Assembly: GCA_913063375.1 (NCBI GenBank)
Contig: CAJXXR010000022.1
Location: 1 to 51,961, forward strand
Reading direction: 5' to 3'
DNA length: 51,961 nucleotides
Source of the DNA: an uncultured Flavobacteriales bacterium
GTDB lineage: Bacteria; Bacteroidota; Bacteroidia; Flavobacteriales; CAJXXR01
A program made the translations under genes and the position numbers. Below are positions 10,601 to 16,814 of the stretch, piece after piece. The notes beneath the pieces are model-generated. The model worked only from the letters and a program-made list of their open reading frames with translations. It did not search any database and was not told the origin of the DNA. Every line of letters starts with the position of its first letter. Within the stretch, counting starts at the first letter, position 1.

Positions 10601-13600
10601 CTGTTGCAGTAGGAATAGAATCCACCGTCACCTGAATTTCTCCAGTTAAATCTGGCAATGAATCTACATCTGGCTCTGGATCCCCAATATCAATTATTAT
10701 AATGATTTGAGTATAGATAGATATGTTTCCATTTCCATCGTCGAAGGTCCAATTGATTGGATAGGTACCCTGACCACTGAAAGTAAGTGCATCTGAAGTA
10801 GTTCCTGTAATTTGACCTTCACAATTATCTAGCCCTTCCGGAGGAGTACTCACGGTAACACTGAAATTAGCTAAATCAACATATAATGTATCTACCACTG
10901 CTATTGGCGCAATTGTATCGGCTACAATAACCACCTGAAGCTGCGTTGAGATATTCCCATTACCATCATCATAAGACCAGGTAACACTATAGGTTCCTTG
11001 GATATCATAATACAACGGATCTGTGGTAGTCCCTATAACTGTTGCGGTTGCCGACAAGGACAAATTAAAGGTTGCAGTAGGGAAAGAATCCACAGTCACG
11101 GAACATAAATCGGTTAACACCTCCAGACTATCTGTATCCGGATCTGGCGCCAAATAATCATTCACTATTACTTGCTGAAATTGAGTGGAAACATTTCCAT
11201 TCCCATCATCATAAATCCAAGTGATAATATAAGACCCTTGCTGATCATAATAAAGTGGATCTGTAGTGGTTCCAATTACTGTACCCGAAGTATTATCTGT
11301 AGCCGTTGGAAAAACAGTAACGGTCACAGAATACATTCCATACAATACAGGTAATGGATCTACATCAGGCATTGCAGCATTCACATCATTTACTACCACC
11401 ACCTGAACACCTGTGGAAGTATTCCCACTAGCATCGGTAAAGGTCCATGTAATAGAATACACACCTTGAATAGTAAATAGTAAAATATCTTCCGTACTCC
11501 CATTCACCGAACCTTCACAATTATCTATAGCTGCAGGCACTATGGTTAAGGATATACTTGACGAAGACAATTCTAATATTATTGTATCTAGACTGAACAC
11601 TGGAGCAGTAAGATCCTGAATTAAGACTTGTTGATCTTGATACGATACATTCCCATTTCCATCGTCATAAACCCAGTTAATAGTATACGCTCCTAAAGAA
11701 TCGAAACTTAAATCTGAATCTGTTGTCCCCACTACACTTCCTTCACAATTATCTGTTGCTGATGGAGCGTCCTCTACGGTTATACTACATTCAGCTGTAA
11801 TTTGCGGAAGTGATTCCACATCAACAACCGGTACAGTTTGATCATCTATTACTATTGTTTGCTCTTGAGTCGTACTATTCCCATTCCCGTCATCATACGT
11901 CCAAATAATGGTATACGTTCCTTGCTCAGAATAATACAATGAATCTGTTGTTACTCCTACAATCTGACCTTCACAATTATCTGTCGCTGTAGGGAAGCTA
12001 TCCACTATAAGATCACATTCAGAAGTCAAAACCATCAATGAATCCAAATCCGGTACTGGCGCAATGGTATCGTTTACAATAACTGTCTGATATTGAAATG
12101 AAGAATTCCCATTACCGTCATCATATACCCATGTAATAATATAGGTGCCTTGTTCCGAATAGGTCAAATTATTCGCAGTAGCACCCAGTATTAAGCCCTC
12201 ACAATTATCCATGGCTTCCGGAATACTATCCACTATTACTTCACAAAGACCTTCTAGAATTGGTAAACTGTCAACTAAAGGAACAGGTGCTGTAATATCC
12301 TGAATAAGTACTGTTTGATCTTGGGTAGAAACATTCCCATTTCCATCATCATAAGACCATGTTATAAGATAAGTACCTTGGGCATCATAATTAAGACTAT
12401 CTAAGGTTGTCCCTATAATTTGTCCCTCACAATTATCCGTTGCTGTTGGAATAGAATCCACAGTCAAATCACACTCAGCAGACAATATCGGCAAAGAATC
12501 AACATCCGGAACTGGAGCAGTACTATCATCAATTGTAATTATCTGGTCCTGAGTACTGGTATTTCCATTCCCATCATCATAGATCCAAGTAATAGTATAA
12601 CTACCTTGTTCATCATAATACAAACTATCTAAAGTAGCACCTATAATAGCTCCCTCACAGTTATCTGTTGCTGTTGGAAAACTATCTACCGTAAGGTCAC
12701 ATTCTGCTATTAATTCTGGAAGCGAGTCTACATCGGCCAATGGAGCAGTGGTATCAATAATGTTCAATGTTTGCCATTGACTCTCACTATTTCCTGTTCC
12801 ATCTTCATAAGTCCACAATATTTGATACTGTCCCAATCCTTCAAAGTAGAGTGAATCCGTAGTACCTGTAATGGTATCTTCACATTCATCATAGGCTGTA
12901 GGGAAATCCGTAATAGTATACGAACATTCTGCCGTAAGCACATCCAAAGAATCAATATAAGCTATAGGAGCTAATGTATCTGTTATAATAATATATTGAG
13001 ATTGCGTACTAGCATTCCCATTCCCATCTTCATACAACCATGTAACTAAATAGGTCCCCGAACTAGTGAAATGAAGCGAATCATTGGTTGTGGCATTCAC
13101 CAAACCAATACATTCATCTGTGGCAGTTGGAATAGAATCCAACGTCAATTCACATTCATTATATACAGTGTCCAATACATTGTCTGGAGCTGGAGCAATA
13201 CTGTCCGTAACAATAACCGTTTGAAGTTGAATAGTTGTATTTCCGTTTTCATCTTCGTAGGCCCAAGAAATCATATAGGTTCCTTGCTCGTCATAATACA
13301 TTGAATCTAATGTAGTCGCGATTACAGTACCCGCACAATCATCTGTCGCCGTAGGGATCGATGGTACCAGCGCATCACAATTCCCACTTACTATAGGCAA
13401 AGACATCACATCCGGAATCGGCGCAATACTATCCATTACCAATACATTCTGCTGTTGGTAGGTTATATTTCCCGAACCGTCATCAAATGCCCATGTAACT
13501 ATATAAGCACCTGGAGTATCATAAAACAAGGAATCGGTAGTTGTTCCAAGCACCATTCCTACACAGGTATCCATGGCAGTTGGGACAGAAGAAACAGTGA

Positions 13601-14282
13601 CATCACAATACCCTGAAACACCTACTAAAACTGCAGAATCTGGCACTGGGTAATCACTATCACTTATGGTGACAGTTTGATTTTGAATAAAAACATTTCC
13701 ATTAGCATCTTCAAAACTCCATGAAATGGAATAAGAACCAATAGTTGTATATGTCAGGGTATCATTTGTTGTCCCCATCACTGTCCCCAAACAATTATCT
13801 GTTGCAGTTGGAATATCCTTCACCCTTAAATCTGTACCACAATCACCCCAAATAGTATCTAGGAAAGCAACATCTGGAACAGGAGCCGTTAAATCTTGGA
13901 TAATAACATTCTGAGATTGATACAAAGCGTATCCATTCACATTTACATACATCCAAGTAATAACAAAGGTTCCTTGCGTATCATAAAACAATGTATCTGT
14001 AGTAGTCGCCGTAATACTACCCGAACAACTATCTGTAGCTGTAGGATAATTAGCAACCAACAAATCACAGGCAGCTACCAAATCAGGCAATAAAACAACA
14101 TCTGCTGTAGGAGCTTGATTACAAGGACTTGCAGAACTACCCAGAAGATGTTCTGTAGAATTATTAGACGCAATTGTGACAAAGGGCAATAAAAAAATAA
14201 GGATAATGAAGCCTCTACAAATTGCCCATTGCAATTGGCTTTGGACCATTGAAGTTGGTCCGTCATTTTTTAATAAGATCAT
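7692..14282 (-). CDS. Giant T9SS-secreted repeat protein, 25 tandem Ig/HYR-like units
   Basis: A 2196-residue surface or secreted protein. Residues about 20-40 form a signal peptide (a second Met at residue 12 is an alternative start). Residues 57-1964 are 25 tandem units, mostly 76 residues long, with the pattern APVPDVDSLP, then EC, PTATDNCEG, GTT.D.LYY, QGTYTITW.YDDGNGN, and VIV.D. Most units hold two Cys, probably one disulfide each. A distinct HYR domain (1965-2052), an Ig-like domain (2053-2118) and a type A sorting domain (LRYYPNPVVSN to the final LTKE) follow. Such proteins are exported by T9SS and attached to the cell surface; the role is likely adhesive or structural, which is inference. 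No Lys or Arg occurs between residues 156 and 2112. Downstream end is marked by the terminator at 7637. Confidence 0.92.
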   Translation of the reverse strand: MILLKNDGPTSMVQSQLQWAICRGFIILIFLLPFVTIASNNSTEHLLGSSASPCNQAPTADVVLLPDLVAACDLLVANYPTATDSCSGSITATTTDTLFYDTQGTFVITWMYVNVNGYALYQSQNVIIQDLTAPVPDVAFLDTIWGDCGTDLRVKDIPTATDNCLGTVMGTTNDTLTYTTIGSYSISWSFEDANGNVFIQNQTVTISDSDYPVPDSAVLVGVSGYCDVTVSSVPTAMDTCVGMVLGTTTDSLFYDTPGAYIVTWAFDDGSGNITYQQQNVLVMDSIAPIPDVMSLPIVSGNCDALVPSIPTATDDCAGTVIATTLDSMYYDEQGTYMISWAYEDENGNTTIQLQTVIVTDSIAPAPDNVLDTVYNECELTLDSIPTATDECIGLVNATTNDSLHFTSSGTYLVTWLYEDGNGNASTQSQYIIITDTLAPIAYIDSLDVLTAECSYTITDFPTAYDECEDTITGTTDSLYFEGLGQYQILWTYEDGTGNSESQWQTLNIIDTTAPLADVDSLPELIAECDLTVDSFPTATDNCEGAIIGATLDSLYYDEQGSYTITWIYDDGNGNTSTQDQIITIDDSTAPVPDVDSLPILSAECDLTVDSIPTATDNCEGQIIGTTLDSLNYDAQGTYLITWSYDDGNGNVSTQDQTVLIQDITAPVPLVDSLPILEGLCEVIVDSIPEAMDNCEGLILGATANNLTYSEQGTYIITWVYDDGNGNSSFQYQTVIVNDTIAPVPDLDSLMVLTSECDLIVDSFPTATDNCEGQIVGVTTDSLYYSEQGTYTIIWTYDDGNGNSTTQEQTIVIDDQTVPVVDVESLPQITAECSITVEDAPSATDNCEGSVVGTTDSDLSFDSLGAYTINWVYDDGNGNVSYQDQQVLIQDLTAPVFSLDTIILELSSSSISLTIVPAAIDNCEGSVNGSTEDILLFTIQGVYSITWTFTDASGNTSTGVQVVVVNDVNAAMPDVDPLPVLYGMYSVTVTVFPTATDNTSGTVIGTTTDPLYYDQQGSYIITWIYDDGNGNVSTQFQQVIVNDYLAPDPDTDSLEVLTDLCSVTVDSFPTATFNLSLSATATVIGTTTDPLYYDIQGTYSVTWSYDDGNGNISTQLQVVIVADTIAPIAVVDTLYVDLANFSVTVSTPPEGLDNCEGQITGTTSDALTFSGQGTYPINWTFDDGNGNISIYTQIIIIIDIGDPEPDVDSLPDLTGEIQVTVDSIPTATDNNDGVIIGTTTDPLIYTEQGTYVIIWTFTDSTGNSTTQDQTVIVDDETSPVSDEDTLDDLTGDYEVTVDTIPTATDNYSGVIVGTTTDPLVYTEQGVYIITWVFTDANGNTTTQTQTIIVNDNQAPVPVIDSLPVLTGDCSVSVTTYPTATFSLTASLTGTVVATTTDPLYYDVQGYYTITWTYDDGNGNVSTQEQTVVVEDNTAPVPDNAVLIDFTAEVSLTITTYPTATDACGGSIVGVTSDPLSYTSQGTYSITWIYTDVNGNSFSQIQIVIINDVTAPVPNVVPLPDLVGQCGLVISVAPLATDNCVGVISGTTTDLLTFFIQGTFTITWTYDDGNGNSITQIQNVIISDNIAPVLDVTVLVDLVEECELTVVDIPTATDNCAGVLSGTTTDPLNYTSQGTYQITWTFDDGHGNSTDQIQNVIIADISAPVALVDSLLDLTGECTVIVDSIPEAMDNCEGLIQATTTDSLTYTIPGDYIITWTYEDGNGNVSDQTQLISVIDTTAPIPTIDTLPVLVAECDYMVNNIPSSIDNCGDTIWGTTVDSLYYSNLGSHFVTWSYDDGYGNISSQVQEISLIDTTAPLALVDPLPVVFGECDALVTLTPIAIDNCMDTIYATTSDSMYYDAQGNYTIVWYYDDGNGNVVSQQQTVTVQDTIAPVVDSIVLSTVVGECMVVVVDVPTATDACFGQVIGTTNDPLTYNSLGQYSILWSFDDGLGNITTQTQVVEVVDTSAVSFVCPMDIVTCESSVGGIALTGLTDNCGTPTVTYLLTGATSGAGAGDAGAELYNPGITQVTYTVDDGNGNSASCNFEVNFAVVDTSVTFVGTTFTANAVNSTFEWLDCVAGSVVSGETGSTFTPPTYGDYAVIVTTSGCVDTSSCYKVSREDLQLRYYPNPVVSNMVVEFGLNETDVSISVYSTKGEQVYRKVDIDGVQFDADLSHLSRGLYFMHVSTNHNSYILKLTKE
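8391..14114 (-). repeat. Array of 25 tandem coding repeats of about 228 bp
   Basis: The repeat units inside the giant gene, residues 57-1964. Units are 75-78 residues except units 14 and 18, which are 80 residues and replace the DNCEG segment by a Ser/Leu/Ala-rich stretch. The two Cys are present together in units 1-11 and 20-25; units 13, 16 and 17 have none; units 14 and 18 keep only the first; units 12, 15 and 19 keep only the second. Units 13-14-15 and 17-18-19 therefore show the same three-unit pattern, which points to a past duplication of a four-unit block. Nucleotide copies have clearly diverged. Confidence 0.9.
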
Positions 14283-14500
14283 AAGATATAGCTAATATGT
14301 CTCTAAATTAGCTTTTTACAATGAAAAAATCAAAAACTATGACTAAAATTAATATTGAAACATGAAATATTACAATGAATACATACGTTAGAATAGATTA
14401 GGCCTGCGTATAGGATTAAATACAGTACTTCATTTCTAATTAAAAAAACGCCATTTAGGCATAAAAAAAGCCCCAAAGTATAAAACAGTGGAGCTGAAAA

Positions 14501-14528
14501 GTGACCTCGACAGGGTAGGGAATCCTAC
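14501..14528 (-). repeat. Degenerate copy of the tRNA-Arg 3' end (attachment-site-like direct repeat)
   Basis: The 14 bases GTGACCTCGACAGG at 14501-14514 are identical to 16565-16578, the acceptor/T-arm end of the tRNA-Arg gene, in the same orientation. Beyond these, the minus strand still matches the tRNA T-arm with two single-base gaps and a few changes up to about 14528. The copy lies on the 3' side of the tRNA, 2.06 kb away, as expected for the distal junction of an element inserted at a tRNA 3' end. The rest of 14283-14696 holds no gene that I can support; an A-rich stretch near 14460 and the hairpin at 14599 are the only other features. Confidence 0.55.
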
Positions 14529-14598
14529 AATCATTCATCAATTTAAGATACAAACTTTCAACACCTTACACCATTCACAACTATTTCTATACTTTATT

Positions 14599-14620
14599 TG
14601 GCGACGTTTTGGTGTCGTCA
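14599..14620. other. Short hairpin at the left side of the accessory segment
   Basis: TGGCGAC and GTCGTCA pair with one G-T wobble around an 8-base loop. It lies 77 bases beyond the stop of the 322-residue gene (minus strand) and has T-rich sequence at neither expected side in a strong form, so it may be a weak terminator or an element end. GGTGTCGT in it recurs inverted at 16345-16352. Confidence 0.3.
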
Positions 14621-14696
14621 AAAATTAACAAGCCTTACCTAATGAATTTAAAGTACTTATAACCAAAAGACTAGAGACTCCTCCCGATAAATTCGA

Positions 14697-15665
14697 CTAC
14701 TTATTGGAGGTATTATCAATTTTAATAGGATCTCTGTCAAGAAATGGAAATAGTTCTTTAAACTTAGGAACAGATCCCTCATCCGATTTAATCACCAACC
14801 CCATCGATCGGAATACTGCGTATCCTAATTCCGTAGGCACAAAACTATCCGCATTATTATTTGTATTAATCAATTTTGACCCAATAAACTCATAGTACAA
14901 ATCACGCCTAATAGAGGAATGCATTTCTTTGGCCTTCTCTCCATTTAAAATGGATTCTATTTCCTTTGGATTTATATTCATTTTATAACAAAACTTCAAT
15001 ATTTGAGTTGCTAAACTAAATATATGTTCCTTGCTATATAAATTCTCCAACCTATTACGAACTTGATTACGATCCTTTTCCAAAGCAGACAACTCCTCTT
15101 TAAGATTACTTAGTTCATTAACAAACTCTATTTTTTCTGTTGCCAAACCTTCAATCTTTTCTACCCAGATCCCTACTTCCTGCTCATGTTCTATTGCGAG
15201 ATTATTCAACTCTGCATCTTTTGACTCCTCAAGCTTTGTTATTTTCCCCTTCAACAATCTATCTCCTTCGCCCTTTTCAAAATCTAACTTTATAAAATCA
15301 TCACGTAATTTTTTCAATTCATCTGAATCTGCTGGAGTTTGCTGTTTAACTCTCATATCTAAATCAATTAGCTTATGACGAACTAAATTCACTAATATAT
15401 TAGACAACGGTAATAAAACAACAATCCCTATCGCTGAGAGTAAAGGAACTACAAGTAAATTACCTCTATTCGAATAATGAAAATAGTCACCCAAATATTC
15501 CAATCGTGAGCAACCAATAAGGAAATTTTCATCTGGAAATAATGTAATATACCCTACCCTCCAATTAATCACCAACCATGAAACTATAAATGAAAATAAA
15601 AGTGGACTTCTCAATCGGTCTCTCGATCCATTGTATAAATCCATAACCATTTGCCTAGGTGTCAT
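14697..15665 (-). CDS. Unassigned two-helix membrane protein with long coiled coil
   Basis: A 322-residue protein I cannot name. An amphipathic start with SRDRLRSPLLF leads into a first transmembrane helix (about 21-41, with the pattern SW.VINW), a loop of about 28 residues, and a second helix (69-96). Residues 112-210 are strongly charged and heptad-like, probably a coiled coil in the cytoplasm. Residues 211-295 form a compact domain with a winged-helix-like ending (PTELGYAVFRSMG). From memory, the SP..FSFI.SW...NW helix recurs in uncharacterised proteins of accessory and defence-rich regions, but this is unverified. It is the second gene of a two-gene unit, 78 bases after the 166-residue gene, within the tRNA-bounded segment. 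No nuclease, ATPase or other catalytic motif is visible. Confidence 0.7.
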   Translation of the reverse strand: MTPRQMVMDLYNGSRDRLRSPLLFSFIVSWLVINWRVGYITLFPDENFLIGCSRLEYLGDYFHYSNRGNLLVVPLLSAIGIVVLLPLSNILVNLVRHKLIDLDMRVKQQTPADSDELKKLRDDFIKLDFEKGEGDRLLKGKITKLEESKDAELNNLAIEHEQEVGIWVEKIEGLATEKIEFVNELSNLKEELSALEKDRNQVRNRLENLYSKEHIFSLATQILKFCYKMNINPKEIESILNGEKAKEMHSSIRRDLYYEFIGSKLINTNNNADSFVPTELGYAVFRSMGLVIKSDEGSVPKFKELFPFLDRDPIKIDNTSNK

Positions 15666-15743
15666 TTTACTATTTTTTTATTAATAATCATCTTGTCCTA
15701 AATCCGTACTCACAAAATATAACTTAAACAACCAGACAATGAC

Positions 15744-16244
15744 TTACCAACCATTTTCAACCTTAAATTTTTCATATTCCGACTCACTCTGCATATAGAA
15801 CATCATAAAATCGTCCAAGGAAATCTTAGTTTTAACATGTCCCATATCCTTCCTAACCAATCTCAAAAGTTCAAAATATACTTTTAAATGACTAGTCATA
15901 TTGCTTGCGTTATCAATGGCTAACATCCATTTAGTAAACATTAAAAAAACAGCATCGGGCGCGTAAATAAACATATCCTTCTTAATATCCAAAAGCCGCT
16001 TCAACAACTCTTTTTCTGTGACTTTTTTTCCAACTTTATCTCCATCTGATATATCAAATAAAATGTAAATTAAATCAGAATACATTTTGTACTTCCTATC
16101 CGATAATTGACTTTCTACATTCTTAATTTTCTCCTTTTGATGCTTAATTCTCCAAATTAGATATGTACTAAGTGTTCCAAAAAGAAGTAGCAACACTTCC
16201 TTATATGGCAATCCAACCATCTTTTCTAAAATTATTTCTTTCAC
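15744..16244 (-). CDS. Unassigned single-helix membrane-anchored protein
   Basis: A 166-residue protein with one transmembrane helix (residues about 16-32), a basic heptad-like linker (33-50), and a helical cytoplasmic domain. The domain pattern, SDRKYKMYSDLIYILFDI near 48-65, then KKDMFIYAPDAVFLMFTKW near 88-106 and LLRLVRKDMGH near 126-136, is one I recognise as recurring in unassigned proteins of mobile and accessory regions; I know of no function. It is the first gene of a two-gene unit with the 322-residue protein. An inverted repeat 33-49 bases upstream (16277-16293) could be an operator. Both genes are A/T-rich and unlike anything else in the window. Confidence 0.7.
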   Translation of the reverse strand: MKEIILEKMVGLPYKEVLLLLFGTLSTYLIWRIKHQKEKIKNVESQLSDRKYKMYSDLIYILFDISDGDKVGKKVTEKELLKRLLDIKKDMFIYAPDAVFLMFTKWMLAIDNASNMTSHLKVYFELLRLVRKDMGHVKTKISLDDFMMFYMQSESEYEKFKVENGW

Positions 16245-16276
16245 GTGATTAAAATTTGATATCTAATTAATAAAAA

Positions 16277-16293
16277 GTAGTTGTACAAACTAC
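16277..16293. promoter_or_regulatory. Inverted repeat upstream of the two-gene accessory unit
   Basis: GTAGTTGTACAAACTAC: six-base arms GTAGTT/AACTAC around five bases, with TTGTACAA as a perfect palindrome in the centre. It lies 33 bases before the start codon at 16244 on the minus strand, where an operator overlapping the promoter would be expected. No repressor gene is nearby. Confidence 0.35.
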
Positions 16294-16511
16294 AATTAAT
16301 AATTATGAATTTCAATCACTGAATTCAGGTATTTTAAACCATCCACGACACCACAAAATTTCTTGGAGACGTAATTTTGACGAAATAATAAAAAACTGTT
16401 GCCCAAACACAATTGATCAAAAAAAGCTGGAGACGTTTATAGGCAAAAAATCAAATCACAATTCCAGCAACTACATGAAAATCAACAAACTGAGATTTAC
16501 AGAAAATAAAA

Positions 16512-16540
16512 AAGACTTCAGAATTAAATTCTAAAGTCTT
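16512..16540 (-). terminator. Terminator after tRNA-Arg
   Basis: AAGACTT, AGAATT and their complements form a nearly perfect palindrome, with an A-rich run at 16501-16511 that gives a U-rich tail on the minus strand. It lies 26 bases beyond the tRNA 3' end and would separate the tRNA transcript from the accessory genes. The remaining bases between 16245 and 16511 contain no gene I can see. Confidence 0.65.
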
Positions 16541-16565
16541 GAAAATCAATTACTTAAAAGTCTTG

Positions 16566-16639
16566 TGACCTCGACAGGAGTCGAACCTGCAACCGTCGGA
16601 GCCGAAATCCGATATTCTATCCAGTTGAACTACGAGGCC
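16566..16639 (-). tRNA. tRNA-Arg (anticodon UCG)
   Basis: A 74-base cloverleaf on the minus strand. The acceptor stem GGCCTCG pairs with CGAGGTC (one G-T), with A as discriminator. The anticodon stem TCGGA/TCCGA encloses the loop TTTCGGC, giving anticodon TCG, which reads CGA as arginine. The T-arm is GCAGG/CCTGT around TTCGACT. CCA is not encoded. A degenerate copy of the last 25-30 bases lies at 14501-14528. Confidence 0.93.
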
Positions 16640-16652
16640 AGTCGTATATGGG

Positions 16653-16660
16653 CAAATATA
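16653..16660 (-). promoter_or_regulatory. Candidate -7 box of tRNA-Arg
   Basis: On the minus strand TATATTTG matches TAnnTTTG exactly and ends 14 bases before the first base of the tRNA. No convincing TTG is found at the -33 position. Confidence 0.45.
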
Positions 16661-16708
16661 TAATATATTTTAACAGTTGCGTTATATGTAGATAGGATTT
16701 TAATTCTT

Positions 16709-16740
16709 TTGATTTTAGCGGTAAAATTCCATTATCTTTA
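16709..16740 (+). promoter_or_regulatory. Candidate promoter of the porZ-recO run
   Basis: TTG at 16709-16711, a 21-base spacer, then TATCTTTA at 16733-16740, seven of eight positions of TAnnTTTG. It would give a leader of about 70 bases before the ATG at 16815. Confidence 0.35.
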
Positions 16741-16814
16741 GATTTCAATTAAGCTCCCAATATCGACGTATTCCAGCTGTGAATCGTATATTTACCTTAT
16801 AAAAGCACATTACA

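Noticed and set aside
8391..14114. Regular 228-base periodicity that at first sight could be a CRISPR or satellite array
   Set aside because: The units are a continuous open frame with conserved protein motifs and diverged DNA; there are no short identical repeats with unique spacers.
14697..16244. Retron, insertion sequence or restriction system between the tRNA copies
   Set aside because: Neither protein shows reverse transcriptase, transposase, nuclease or methyltransferase motifs, and no structured RNA beyond short hairpins was seen.
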